Source: Gordionus sp. m RMFG-2023 (lineage: Eukaryota > Nematomorpha > Gordioida > Chordodea > Parachordodidae). Taken from it: DNA of 64,000 nt. The translations under genes and the position numbers were made by a program. The notes under the pieces are model-generated. The model was given only the letters and a program-made list of their open reading frames with translations, was not told where the DNA came from and did not search any database. This document shows, one piece after another, positions 43,851 through 56,921 of the stretch. Location: the NCBI RefSeq assembly GCF_954871325.1, contig NC_088779.1, forward strand, positions 21,330,846 to 21,394,845, in the 5' to 3' direction. Every line of letters begins with the position of its first letter. Positions within the stretch are counted from its first letter, which is position 1.

Positions 43851-44460
43851 ATAAAATGTTTTCAGGAGTTTGGTCTACAAAATCAGTGTTAGGCTAGGAC
43901 AAAGGGTCTGCAATCATGCCTGCCATTGAAGGGTCTATGATAGTTTCCTTGCTGTGAACATCCTTTTACCTTTCTTTATTATCAAGTGATTCCTTTTAAT
44001 TTCAATTTCCAAATCTTTGGGAGCTAGTTAGTTTAAAAGTGATATAAATGCTTTTCCATAATTCTTTTTATCTTTTCTTTAAATATTACATAGGACTGAT
44101 CTGGTTAGTTTTTCTGGTCGATCCTTGGTGATATGACAAGATTTATATGTATTTTATAATAAGATATTCCAAAATTATTTAAAACATTATCCATGAAATA
44201 GAATTCCATTATTGATTATGTTCTTGGGGTTCAATCTTTTAAATAATTTGTCTAAGTACTATAGTTTCAGTACTCTTTATTGAATTGACTAACTATATCT
44301 ATGCCCTTCATTGCAACTTCAATAATAACCTTAGTTTTTTTTTGAAAGGGTCCTGCAAAAATCAAAGTGTAGTCTCGTCTATCGTCTACCACATATTCGG
44401 CCAAGCTGGGCTAATTAATGGGTTTTGGAAGATTTCCCTTTAAAAATTTTTTTTAGTTCT
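43850..44460 (-). mobile_element. Ty3/Gypsy-like integrase fossil
   Basis: On the minus strand, short stretches resemble the integrase core (GPFQKKTKVIIEVAMKGID, then LFKRLNPKNIINNGI in the place of the second Asp block). Broken many times, no LTRs seen, clearly old and unrelated in age to the 28365-34239 element. Confidence 0.5.
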
Positions 44461-44563
44461 TTTTTAATATAATATATATATTTTTTTAAATATATTTTTT
44501 ACTTATTTTTAATTTGATATTGTTCATATTTGTATTTAATTTTTTAAATCACTAATAGCAATT

Positions 44564-44805
44564 ATCGCTATAAAGACGTCAAGATACTAAATCGCTATAA
44601 TATATTCGCAATATATGTTTCGCGAAATAATTTTCGCTATATTGTCTTCACGATAAAGACTTCGCTATAAGATTATTTTAATTCGCGATAAAAGTTTCGC
44701 TGTAATGTATACGCGATAACGGTTTCGCTATAAAATATTCACGATATTGACTTCGCTAATGCGGATTCGCAAAAAAATGTTTCGTAATATTGACATGGTA
44801 TACCA
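44564..44805 (+). repeat. 14-bp TTCGC minisatellite, array 2 (about 16 units)
   Basis: Same 14-base unit and same orientation as array 1 (TTCGCGATAAAAGT, TTCGCTGTAATGTA, TTCGCTATAAAATA), more diverged. It ends TTGACATGGTATACC; array 1 ends TTGACCTGATACG, so the right flank is shared too. Confidence 0.9.
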
Positions 44806-44943
44806 TACTTTTGTAAGGACAATTGAAAATAATTGTAGTTATATTGAAAAAATATTTTATAAAAAAATGGTTCTCAATTAATTATCCTTGTTTCAGTCAA
44901 TTTGTGAAAAATTGTCAAATTTTGTAAAAAAAAAATGCAAAAA

Positions 44944-45016
44944 GGACCTAGTTGGAATCGAACTAGCAACTATAGATGTTATCTGAACAATTATAGCAGC
45001 TATTTACCGCTATACA
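44944..45016 (-). pseudogene. tRNA-like sequence (pseudogene or SINE head)
   Basis: The minus strand has an A-box-like TAGCGGTAAATAGCTG and a B box AGTTCGATTCC within GTTG...CAAC, followed by TAGGTCC. The 5' side does not pair with TAGGTCC, and the T arm carries extra bases, so this is not a working tRNA. Confidence 0.4.
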
Positions 45017-46017
45017 CTTGAATTATTATAAATTATGTATTTCGTTATTTTTCATTTTATACATAATTTTAAATGTTGAATAATAATTAATATTATGTAT
45101 TATGGCAGATGAATAAGAAATCTTAAATATATGTACTAAGATTTTTTTAAAAAATTTATTAGTTATCAATTATCATAAATATAGATAATGAACATTACTA
45201 ATTTTATTTTATAAATGCTATTTGTACTTAAATTATATTATAAATATATTACAAAAATGATGGATTTATAGGTGAAATTGATAAAAAATCCTTTTGACCA
45301 TTTTCAACTACAACTTTTAATACTATTACGTATACTTATATAATATTTATAAAATATTTTTTACAATAATTATTTTGATTTTCTAAGTAAAATTCGATCA
45401 TTAATAATGTTTGTTGAGCACTCTCAGCTAAAGTTTAAAAATACTATAGTTCACAATAATCATAAAGATTTTAACCTATCAACTTATATTTTACAAATAT
45501 GATTTAGAAAAATGACAATAATTTATTTTTAAAAGATTTTTTACAAAAATAATTTGGAATTACCGGTAAAGTTTAATGATAAATCCTGTATGAGAATTTT
45601 TAACTGGGCCATTTTTCAGAGTTTAAAAATACTATTATATGTATTTATATATTATACACTACTTGATTTCATGAAAGATTTACTATATATCATAAATTCA
45701 GTTTAGCAATCTCAAAAATATCTTCATTTTAAATTTATTTTAGATATCGAGCAAATGTTGTACTCTGCTTTTTTTTAAACATGCTTCTGATGTTTTCCTA
45801 TATAAAAATATAATATAAACAATCCTTCAATGAATGGTTATCTATCCCAAACACTACTCTAAATAAATTATATTCAAATATAGAGATAGATTTTCAAAAA
45901 ATTGTAATAGGAAATATCATAAAAATATCCCCAAAATATTCTTTCATAAAAATACTATATTTTTTAAATTAATTTTGATTGATAGAAGAAAAATTGAAGT
46001 CAGATTATTTGATTTCG
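45017..46017. other. AT-rich sequence
   Basis: No gene, repeat or element that I can support. Confidence 0.5.
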
Positions 46018-49000
46018 GCTAGAGGTCTGCATTGGGTGGGCAAAAAAGTTTTAAAACGGGCAGGCGGGCGGGTTAAAATATGTTTTAAACTATGGGGGGG
46101 GGGTTAAGAAATTTAAACAATAACAATGGGCACGCGAGTTAAAAAAATTTAAAATTTTTGTTATTTTAAATCATTTAAGTAAATATTAATAAAAAATTGT
46201 TCTTATTAATTTTTTTGGATATTAAAAACCAAAATTTTCCTTTAAAAACTTTTTTCTTAAAATAAATAAACTATTTTATATATTAAAAATTAAAATTTCC
46301 TTTTGGTAATGAAATAAAACCTTTTTCTTAAATTAAATAATCTCTTATTGAAAATTAAAATTGGTAACTCGAAATTCGGGGAAATTTTTAATATTTTATT
46401 TTTTTATAAGTTAGGACTATTTTTTTTTGTGAAAATTTCCACATAATTTTACATTATAGAATATATTATTTTAAAATTTAATAAGGCGTGTGCCATATTG
46501 AATGCTACTAAGTGAGTACTATTAAATCAAATACTAGATAATTAAGCAATATATTTGAATAAACATTATATAAACTGATAATATATATATATTATATATA
46601 ATTTTAAGGAAAAAATAAATAGTTCTATATAAATCTATATCATTTAAAAATTTAATTAATTTACTTAAATTTGATATATTTTTAATATTACATAAATAAG
46701 AATATTCACATATATATAAACCAGAGGAAGATTTTCTTCCAGTTCTAGGGATGCTCGCCTTAATTTTACTAAGACAATGGTATATTTTTTATTTTTTAAT
46801 AAAAAATAATCTAAAATTACGCCAATTGAACAAAAATCATATGCAATTCTTAAAACTTTTGAGTAATTAAACTTTGAATTATTATTACATCAAAGAATTT
46901 CCACCAATATCCAGACGATCACATATTTATTATTATTTTGATAAAAAAATTTTTTAAAAATATTTAAGAAAAAAAAATAATATTTAAAATTTCCCCGAGT
47001 TTCATTGAAATACCAATATATAAATTTTATAATTTTTAATTAAAAATATTTTTTAATTTAATTTTTAAATTATATTATTAATAAAGAATATTATATATAT
47101 CTAAAAAATAATTTTTACAAGTTAAAAGAAAATGATTCAGATAATAATAAACTCAAATCTTCAATGTGGAAACAATAAAATCATTTTCGATGAAAATGAC
47201 AAAATGCTAGATCGGATTCGCTGCAATGATTGCTAACCCATCTATAAATATAATAACAAACAGGTTTCTTCTTCCTTCGGCATCAATGTTCATCTGCAAA
47301 TTATGAAAATTTGATAGATAATAAAGATAACCGGATATTTCAAAAAAGTAATTCTCAGTTAAACAAAATAATAAAATCGGGTTTAATTGCCAATTTTGTA
47401 GAATATTGTGTTAGAGACATTTATTTTAATTAAATTATTATATAATCTTTTTTTAGGCCATTTCAAACCATTCATTCAAGGACCTGGATTTGTAAATATT
47501 TTGCAAAGATTTGTCGATTAAGGGCCATATAAAAAATTGGATGCCTAAAAAATTATTCCATGCCCCACAACAGTTAGCAGGCACTTAGACAAAGTAACTG
47601 AGGATCTTAAGGAAATATTATTTCCTAAAATTGGCGAAATGAAAATTTTCGTTTGCCCAGGTACTAATGATAGGTGGTGTGCGGATTTTACTAAAACCGA
47701 TTAATATCTCTATCAATCCATTTTATTCAAAATTGTAAATTAGAAAAAATTTATTTTTATTTCACAATTTCAAGGGGAAATGAGAATATTCTTAAAAAAT
47801 TATTAAATTTTTTTTCAAAACTTGGTGTTTTCAGAGAATATTTTCCCAAGCTCATCTTTGTAACGGACCAAATATTAAAAAAGTGCCGGAAGGGTAAATT
47901 TTTGAATAATTATATAAAATTTATCTATTAAATAGATATTGTAATAATTTTAGAGAGATTCTCCATACACCTAAATAAAAAACATTCATATTTAATGAAC
48001 AATATTTTTCATTTATTTTTTCAAATATTAGATTTAATAGACTTAACTGTTCACTTTTATTTTGGAAAATGATCTCGAAATTAGTAGTATTTTGGCAACT
48101 GCAAAATCGTTGACCACTTATTTCAAACAAAGTGGCAGCGTAAAATATCTGACCAAGGCATTGCAACCAAATATTAAGATAAGATGGGATATAAAGCATA
48201 AGATGCTAAGCATCTATATTATGTATGATGAGATTTTTTTATTTTTTAAAGATGCAATTAATGCTCTTGAAGGCGAAGGGAGGCCCACTACAGAACGTTC
48301 TTATATAGTATGAAAATTAATATTTTAGTATTTATGCTCAATTTTTCTTTATTTATAAAAAAATTAGGTGTAATCATCTACATGAGTTTAATCAAATAAA
48401 TATGGATAGAATGAAAAGAAAGACAAATTGCTAAAAAGATATAGATTTAATAAAGAAAAGAGCTAAAAATCTTATTTGAAATCCATATGCTCCATAAAAT
48501 TTCGACATTTTTAATACCAAAATTTGACAAATGAGGATGTTGTCGCCGGAAGAAATTAATGAAGTAAAAAAACATGTTGAAAATATGTTGGATTTAATTT
48601 CATAGAAGAATATAACATCGACGTGGATGAAAATTTGATTTTACTCGTTTCCCCCAAACAAAGAGAATTCAATTAAAAGGTATATTAATAAATTATAAAA
48701 ATTCGCTTAGCTATTTATTACATGCAATGTTTGAAATAAATAGCATCCGCGTCAAAATTAAACCACAACAGATTTGAGGATGAGGTTATTACAGAGGAGA
48801 GTACACATAACAAAATATTTAAATCTTAACGTAACCAGTTTTGATATATATAATTTAGCAAAATTTTTAGTTGTAAGTTAATTACTTTTTGAATTTATTT
48901 TGGTTTAACTTTTATATAAAGACCTCAATCGAGGAAGAGGATAATACTTCAAACGGACATCTTACTTTGGTGAAAACGACAAGAAAGAGATTTGCCAAAG

Positions 49001-49460
49001 CTATCAAGATTAGTAAGAAAAATATTAGCAATTCCTGCAACTAGTGCTTCTTGTGAACAAGGATTTACTATTACTGGAAGGTTTTTAGAACATAGAAGAA
49101 CTTGTTTGTATCTAAAAATGTCGATTCATTAATATTTTTGCAATATAATTACATATAATATCAATTTTATATTCATATTTTTTTCATGAATATTTTATTT
49201 GATCAAATAAATTATCCATAATTTAAATTGAATATTTTTTATGTTTAATATAGTAATTTCCTAAATTATAAAACTATTTGTAGTGGTGTAATGCTAAATT
49301 TCTTTTTATTAAATGCTTAAAAAATTGAAAGAATGGCCATAATTAAATTTTATAATAGCGGGCTTGGGTAAAAATTGTTTTATAAATAATAGACGGATGG
49401 GTAAAAAATTTTAGACTAATGGGCGGGAGGTAAGGAATTTGGTAAAGATTTTAATATTTT
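46018..49460 (+). mobile_element. hAT element (GGGC family), decayed
   Basis: Left end CTAGAGGTCTGCATTGGG, then GGGCAGGCGGGCGGG; the right side has GGGC repeats at 49360-49440 before the LINE fragment. Plus-strand transposase pieces run in order (47470-47720, 48062-48313, 48940-49130). The right inverted end was not found; the LINE fragment may have replaced it. Confidence 0.7.
47470..49130 (+). pseudogene. hAT transposase, decayed
   Basis: Pieces in order: PCPTTVSRHLDKVTEDLKEI near 47560; SLTTYFKQSGSVKYLTKALQ then KIRWDIKHKMLSIY (the TRWNS-like block) at 48110-48220; and at 48990-49130 the dimerisation block ILAIPATSASCEQGFTITGR followed by FLEHRRTCL. Interrupted by stops and shifts, with no complete frame. 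Confidence 0.8.
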
Positions 49461-49464
49461 CTTT

Positions 49465-50345
49465 TTATATGGCTATAAATGCAAGTGTAACTCGGCATTT
49501 AGACTACATAACTTCAACTTGACAATAATTCTCATATTACTCTATGAAAGAGATATATGGGAAATTAAAAAACAGAAAGTATACGATTCCAATCCATTAT
49601 TAATAATTGCCTCCGAATCCAATTTTTAGCCCACATAATAAGAAATCCTAATCACAATCTAGTATACGATGCCAACACATGGCGCTTTATTATACATATA
49701 ATGGAAACAGTACATAAAGTACAAATATGGTACTATAAAACTATTAAAGATTTAATGGAATAAAATATCAATATGAAACAATTTATAAAACTAAATAACT
49801 GTAAGAGATCTATCACAAACCTATTTCGTATTAAAGAGTACTTCAGATGAAAGCCCATTAGCTAAAAATTCGCTCAATCAAATACCAGCAACTAGATTTT
49901 GTATGCCCTAAAAGGTACATGACAAAATCTAGCCAAATAGATTGGCCCTTATGGTTTTTGTATTTGGATGCTTTATTAGTAAAATAAACCGAAAATCTAG
50001 GTTCCAAATATATCACAATAACGTAATAAAAGTAAATAAATGTATAAACAAATTCAGAATGAAAAACAACAATAGAATATGTTATAAAAATACGCGATAT
50101 ATATTAATCGTATAGGGTACAAATAATATCAAATACATCTCTAGAAGATTTTACATACTAAGGCAAATTATTAAAAATATGAAATTCAAGGGATATGATA
50201 TATTAAATTCTTAATTTTTAATAGTAATCAATGAATCCTTCAATCTCCTCATTTTTTCCCAAATTAATTTAGTTCCAGTTAGATGGAAATATCTAGCATA
50301 GCTCTGTTCAATCTTCACAGTCAGAGGGCGAAACGCTATTGGTTT
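49465..50345 (+). mobile_element. LINE 3' fragment, same family as 37812-41325
   Basis: The plus strand reads FNLTIILILLYERDIWEIKK, QSIINNCLR, then directly IQFLAHIIRN (about 50 codons lost here) and NMKQFIKLNNCKRSITN, each matching the other copy. The 3' UTR end (TAGATGGAAAT to AGAGGGCGAAACGCTAT) is also shared. 5' truncated, decayed. Confidence 0.85.
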
Positions 50346-51355
50346 AACTTTTTTGTATATAATTTTTATATTAACCTTATTCAATTTAGTTGAATTTTTA
50401 ATTTAAAAATATCGAGATATTTTAATTGTAAAATAATTATTAAATTTGTCTTTAATTTTAAATAAAATCCATTAAATAATCAACTTCCCAACTTAACTAA
50501 ACAATTCTATTACGGCCATATAGGTAAAATTCTTATATACATCTATTTTTAATAATTACCAATACCTTAACTCATTTCACTTTTAATTTTATTTGTAACA
50601 TAATGTCATTTAATTTCTTATTTCTTATGTGAATTAATAATATATATTAAATTTGTCAAAGTTATTGCATTTTGTGAGAAAAACTTACGTTACAGATTAC
50701 TAAATTTTTTATATTCATTAAGTGATTGATTTGTATTTAATTTAATGAAGACTGCTAAAATGACAATTCATACTACTCCTATAAATTTTATATAAAATTA
50801 CAATGGCTATATAGTTTTTATTTATAAGAAAAAACTTATTTTTAAAAAATTTATCTTACCATTTTGATTAGTAAAGTGAAATAATTAGTATATTTGATTT
50901 CTCCTATAAGGATAAATTTTTATTGAAATCAAAGTAGATGTAAAATGTTTTTAATACTCTTTCAGAATTTTAATATCATATTGTTAAAATAATATTTTTT
51001 TCAAATTGATAACAATTTCACATATTGATATTTAAGGCAATCAAAGGTTCAAAGACTCTTAGACATTTTAATTATAAATTTATCATAAAAACATACAAAA
51101 TATATGAAAATAAGTAGAAAAATATTATATATATGGTGCTAAAATTTCAGCAAATTTGATTTTAAATTCAAAAATTTTGTTTGTCATTCCATTAAATTGA
51201 TCTATGTATGAAATAATTTTAAAATCCAATAATATAACTGTACCATTATAATGAGATGTATCAGTTAATTTTAGTTACTAAATTTATTTTAAAAAAAAAT
51301 TATACGAATCGTTAAATTTGTAAGAATCACAAAACTTTCTCAAATTAGAAAAAAT
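50346..51355. other. AT-rich sequence
   Basis: About 1 kb with no gene or element that I can support. Confidence 0.5.
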
Positions 51356-51889
51356 TAGTGTTGTAAACGAACGCGTTCGTGAACGAAGTTCGATTTTTTG
51401 AAAAAAATGATGAACGGCGTTCCTTTTATTTTTGACGAACTTTGAACGTGAACGCGTTCCTTTTTTATGACGAACGCGTAACATTCTTTTAATTTTAAAA
51501 ATACTTTTTATTTATTTGAAAAATTTAAATTTCCGAATTTTTTTTAAAAAAGTATCATTTATATTTTTAAGTCGGCTGCGTATTTCCTTTTCACATTTCA
51601 ATTTTTTTAACACATAGTTTATTAATTTGAATATTATTGTTTATATTTTAACTAGTAGATAGTCCGTCAAAAATGATGGGGAATGAAAATTTTCTTCTTA
51701 CTTTTATGCTAGATGTTACCTGTTATTTGAAAATAATATCCAATTTATATTCTTTTTACCCCCTCCTCCTTCAGGCCAGGTTCAATCCATTAAAACTAAG
51801 TGCTATGGTTTGAGTAAAAATAAATTTAAAGCATTTACTTGATAATACCAATATTATTTGTTACATATTAATGATTACTTATACTTAAA

Positions 51890-53599
51890 CCTGTGCGCCG
51901 ACGAAATATCGGCGGCCGGCGCAATTTTAAAAAATCTAATCGACGGCCGGCGGCGCGCCGATTTTTAGCCGCCGTCAAAAAAATCGGCGTAAATCGGCGC
52001 ATATATAAATTTTTATAAGATAAATGTTTTTAATTGTTAATTAATTTAAAAAAAAACAAATAAATATATACTATTCTACAGATATCTCGGCATATTTTTT
52101 AATATTCATTTAATAGAAAACTTATTATATCCAAAATCGATTTCGTAATTTAATCATCATGAATAAAAATTATTTTATTAAAATTTTTGGGACATAATGA
52201 TGATCTCCTTGAATTTAACGTCAATCCAGCGATAGAAAAAACTCTTTCACTAGGTGTACTAGTCGCCGGAATGCAAATAATTTTTTTAACGAGCCTGGAA
52301 AGATTGGGAAATTCACTCTTCTTTTCTCTCCAAAAATTTAGAATGTCCATATCTTGTGAATGTCTTTTTCCAAGAAAACTGTGGCATTCTTGTTCTAAGT
52401 CACCTAACTTGGAATCATAATTTATATTTGTTGAATGTTTATTTGCCAATTTTGTCAAATAACTTAAATTTAATAATTCATCTTCATCCTCATTAGCTAT
52501 ATTTACTACCTGATTATCATCATTTTCTATAAGTTTAAGATGTTTTATTATAAATTCTTGAGCAATTTTGCTCTATTAAATACTTTGACACAATTCTCAT
52601 TTTTAAAAATCTTGGATCTAAAAAGAAGCCAATACCTAGATAATTTTAAATAAAAAATAAAAGTATATACTTATATAATATTACTTGCAGATTACAAACC
52701 GGAAATCGTAACGCAAATTTTTTTTAGCATATTTTCCTTACGTGAAATAATTTCAGAACTATCACTAGCATTTACTATTAAATGTGTTTCAATTTCACCT
52801 CTAAAAAGTAACGCCAAGTTTAAAGTAGGCTCTTTTAGTACTGAAAGGAATTCGACAGTTTTTTTAAATTTTGAAAGAAATGCTAATAGTTCATCTACCA
52901 GATTAGATTCATAATTTGAGAAAGTGCTTCCCAATTCTTATTAATTAAATTCTTATTTAATCCAGATATGCTTTCTAGCATAATTAATATACTATGCCAA
53001 CGTGTTTTGGGATATTTAATTTTAAGGTTTTCATATGCGTGGAATATTGTTATTATTATCATTGGAATTGCCAATTTGAAACCGGGTATCCGGTTATGGA
53101 TCAATGCTGTCAAGATCTAGCATGTCTGATGTTAAATCTATTGTACTTAGGCATTTTCTTTGATATTCCTCGAATTCAAATTCAACCTCTGCAGTTTTAT
53201 ATCTTAGAACAGTAATAATTTCTCTAATTCTTTTGCAAAAAATTTCCAGACTATGTATTTTATATTATCCAGTTAGGATACTAAAATTATTTATATTATT
53301 AAAGTAGATGCATCTATTTTAAAAATATGTAAAATTTGGTAACTTTTGGAATTTTAGATTTTTGATTGATTAAATTCTATAATGACGTCAATATAATTAA
53401 GATTTTAAAATAGTAGAAAATAAAAATATCAAAATCCTAATTGATATTAAAAAATTACAAGAGTGATGTTGATCAATTATTTAGAATAAAAAGGTAGGAA
53501 GAAATTTCTGCGCCGGCCGTGTGGCGTAATTTTAACGGCGGCGTTTTCGGCCTAACCAAAAAAGGTCGGCGGCCGTCCAACGGCCGGCCGGCGCACAGG
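51890..53599 (-). mobile_element. Nested hAT element with CGGCCGGCGCGCCG ends
   Basis: Left end CCTGTGCGCCGACGAAATAT and right end CGGCCGGCCGGCGCACAGG, with very GC-rich subterminal segments (51891-52000 and 53510-53599) in an otherwise AT-rich window. Minus-strand transposase pieces inside. The flanks share TACTTATACYTAA on both sides but not at the exact junction, so the target duplication is unsettled. Confidence 0.85.
52150..53113 (-). pseudogene. hAT transposase of the nested element
   Basis: Minus-strand order: LKIKYPKTRWHSILIMLESI (TRWHS block) at 52895-53113; LNLALLFRGEIETHLIVNAS at 52692-52934; and at 52150-52458 NFWREKKSEFPNLSRLVKKI followed by PATSTPSERVFSIAG, the dimerisation block. 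Frames overlap or break between pieces. Confidence 0.85.
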
Positions 53600-53604
53600 T
53601 CTAC

Positions 53605-55560
53605 TTATACCTAATATTTAATATTAAAAAAAATTCCCAGGCAAAGTCCAAAGCCATATTAATTATGAAAAATTCTTCCAAGTCCAATGAAAAATCATAA
53701 TAATTTTGGTAGTTGAGAACTGAAATAAAATATTTAAATAATCATAATGAATTTAAAAATACAATCAAAATTCAGATTTTCATGGACCTTGGTTTTTTGA
53801 TTAGGTCAAGCCCAGGCCTGAAAAAAAATTTGTTTTAGGCCATGACCTATAATTAATAATAAAAGAATTCTCATGCGTCCAAGCTCATAATAATTTTGAA
53901 AAATTTTCCCCTGGCCAGCCCAATATAATTTATAGAAATATTTTCTAAGCCAGCCCAACCCATAATAATTTTATAAAAAAATTTTCTCAAACCTGGCCAA
54001 CCGATAGTAATTTTCAAAATTTTTTTCCAAGCCTGGAGTTAGGTAAATCTCTAAAAACAATATATATTTTTTAGTCTATTTTAACCCAGCTCACCCCAAC
54101 CAAGGCCAGATACTATTTTTTTGAATAAAATATATTTAAATTAGATTTTACCTGAGGGCCATATAAATATTCTGTGTTAAATATTACAACTATGCCTAAT
54201 ATTAAAAAAATTCCCAAGCCAGGTCCTCGCACTTGGTTATTTTTTAATTGTCATTTTTAATTAATGTTCTCAAACCCGCAAAAGACCATAATAATTTTGA
54301 TACTCGAGGACTGAAATAAAATATATAAAAAGTCACAATCAGAATATGAAAGATGGGCCTTTGTTTTTGATCAGGCCTTGCCATGTCTTCAAAAGAAATT
54401 TTCAGGCCAATTTTAATCCCATATTTAAAATTAAAAAACTTACAGGAATCTTAGACTCTAATAATTATGAAAAATGTTTCTCAAGCTATGTCCAAGTCCA
54501 TATTAAAGGTGAAAAATATTTCCCAAGCCCAGGAAAACCCAAATAATTTATTTTGATCCAGAAAAATAGGTCTGATGTAAGGGGTTTATAAGATTTAAAT
54601 CTGTCTAATTTCTAAATTATCATCAAATAAAGGGTAAATATCTTTACCTATGATTCTACTGGTGAGCTCCTGGTATTTATATGAAATTCATGAATACATA
54701 TTAAAGTACCATTCTAAAAATTAGTTCATCCTAATTTAAATTTTAAACAAACCAAATGATTTATTACTTAGTTACAAAATATAAAATTAAATTTAAGAAA
54801 TTGTTATTAAATTACAATAGAAAATATAAAAAAATATGTCTAAGTTAACAAATAATAGGAGGTAAACTTCAATCATAGTCAATTATATATAAGTAAAACA
54901 AAAAGGTTATACATTTAATTAACATAAATTCTACAATTATGAAGTTATGAGTAAATATACAAAATTTTCCTATCTTATGTTATGAGGTTTTATTTAAAAA
55001 TTTATATTTATTTTGGGGTTATTCTATAATTTTCCATTATTTTTATAAAATATGTTAATGAAATATTTAGTAATTTTATTTATTTGTATTTGTAATTTAT
55101 AATCTAAAAATTTAATCTTGCTAGATAAGAGTTTTGTGTTACCAAGGTGCGCTTTGTTCCTTCCATATCTCTCTTATCTTTTCTGAAACCCCAATATAAT
55201 GGTATAAAATCTTAAATTATAAATAAATTCAAGAATTAAAATAAATCTCTTATTACTATTGAATGGATACTTGCCATTTAAAGTTCTACCTTATTCCTAT
55301 TGAATTGGTACTTGATGCATTTAAAGTTCTATTTACCCTTAAATATTCAGGAATATGTATAATATTAGGTGTGTATTCAGTGAATTCAATGCACAGGCAA
55401 AATTTTAAAAATGTTAACTATTAATTAATTTATGAAAGTTGCATGGGATATGGTTTTTTGATCAGACCTGGCTATGTCTGCAACAAAAATTTCAGACCAA
55501 TCTATAACCCATATTTAAAATTCAAAAATCTTAAAGCACCTCTATTTTAAATTTTATACA
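53605..55560. repeat. Diverged direct repeats with GCCCAGGCCT-type islands
   Basis: 53611-53890 and 54180-54440 share the same succession (CCTAATATTAAAAAAATTCC, ATAATAATTTTG, GGACTGAAATAAAATAT, TTTTTGATCAGGCC); a third part at 55440-55530 repeats the GATCAGRCCTGGCYATGTCT region. Probably old subterminal sequence of a GGGCC-type hAT, amplified. Confidence 0.6.
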
Positions 55561-55802
55561 ATATGATTTCCATCACATTTTTAAATTCTGATATTTCTAA
55601 TACATGCTCACAGTATACATTGCAACAATTTTACCTTTTTTTCTCTTAAATTTAAAATATATTTAATACCACACACAAACTAAATAATTACCCTTCAACC
55701 CCATCAGCTAGGATGGTAATAGTAATAAACGGTAGAATTTTAAATATATCAGATATTAATTGATATCTATATAATTAATATTTTAAATTTAATTATATTC
55801 AA

Positions 55803-55868
55803 ATTGTGCATGCGGTAAAGCATATGCCTTTGAAACGGGAGACTTGTGTTCGATTTTCGTTGAGAGCA
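55803..55868 (+). ncRNA. tRNA-derived SINE-like head
   Basis: GTGCATGCGGTAAAGCATAT, then GCCTTTGAAACGGGAG and TGTTCGATTTTCG have the layout of a tRNA-derived Pol III promoter (A box, anticodon-arm remnant, B box). The acceptor stem does not pair. Followed by a duplicated tail. Confidence 0.45.
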
Positions 55869-55875
55869 AAGAATT

Positions 55876-56040
55876 AACATTACACTGTATAGTCTCCTTA
55901 AATTTAAAATACATTAGGGAGATACGAAAAGGATCGTGTTTTTTATGGAGATAAAATTAACATTACACTATATAGTCTCCTTAAATTTAAAATACATTAG
56001 GGAGATACGAAAACGATCGTGTTATGATTATGGAGATTAT
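55876..56040. repeat. Two tandem units of about 85 bp after the SINE-like head
   Basis: AATTAACATTACACTRTATA followed by GTCTCCTTAAATTTAAAATA and ATTAGGGAGATACGAAAA occurs twice, about 90 bases apart. Possibly the SINE body, duplicated. Confidence 0.8.
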
Positions 56041-56194
56041 ATATATTAGATTTAATAGATTAGCATAAGCATGGATATTATTATTTAATCCTTATCATCT
56101 GATTCTGAAAATCCAAAATCAGATGAATTATCATTACCATGGCCAAATATGATAAATGTTTTACAGTAACATCCTATATTGAAGGAACTAATTC

Positions 56195-56921
56195 AATGCT
56201 TACCAAGTATAAAATGTGCCCAAAATCTTCAGGTTCCAATTTAAAACGACATTTGATTGAAATATTTTATTTTATATTATATAATTAAGTAAAATCATTA
56301 AAATTGAAGAAAAAATGCATTTGGGATATTTGACCCCAACAATAACGATAGTTATTTTAAAATTAAAAAAAATTAGTGGCCTCAAATATGGTCAACCTTG
56401 ACAGACGCTGTATTAAATGGGATTAATAAAAGGTATTAAACCTATCACTCTCAATTAATTACATATATTTTATTTTTTTAAAGATTTGAACATATATATG
56501 AAGATCAATATGTTCTTTCTGCAATTATACATCCAGTATTCAAGCTTCAATGGCCATGGATAAAACATCCACAGAACGAACCTATTAAAAATAAACTTAT
56601 AGCGTTATTGAAAAAAAAATGCTTTGAAAACCCTAGAAATGATAATGCAAGAAGTGTTAATTTCGAGATATCCTTTTTTTTGTCGAGGAAGTAGAGAATG
56701 GATTGGAGGAGGATAACTTATCTCAATTCTTTGAAGCAAATAACAAAACAATAAATGTTTTTAATAAATTCCCCACGTTAAAAGAGTTAATTATTAAGTA
56801 TAATACCGCAATAACCTCATCTACCCTTGAGCGCGTTTTTAGTATAGCTAATGCCGTATTAACTGCCAAGCGTTCTTGTCTATCGATAAATATTTTGAAA
56901 AATATTGTTATTAAAAATTAA
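56195..56921 (+). pseudogene. hAT transposase of the 51356-57177 element
   Basis: BED-finger remnant KYKMCPKSSGSNLKRHLIEI at 56205-56265, the YVLSAIIHPVFKLQWPWIKH block near 56510-56580 (hAT LxPRFKL motif), and at 56790-56921 the dimerisation block SSTLERVFSIANAVLTAKRS. Broken between the pieces. Confidence 0.82.

Noticed and set aside
35933-44805. The two TTCGC arrays as inverted ends of one giant transposon carrying Bcl-2
   Set aside because: Both arrays read in the same orientation and share the same right flank, so they are better seen as two copies of one repeat than as the inverted ends of one element.
44944-45016. A functional tRNA gene
   Set aside because: The acceptor stem does not pair and the T arm has extra bases.
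52187-53215. Plus-strand frames across the nested hAT
   Set aside because: They are complementary to the recognised minus-strand transposase pieces.
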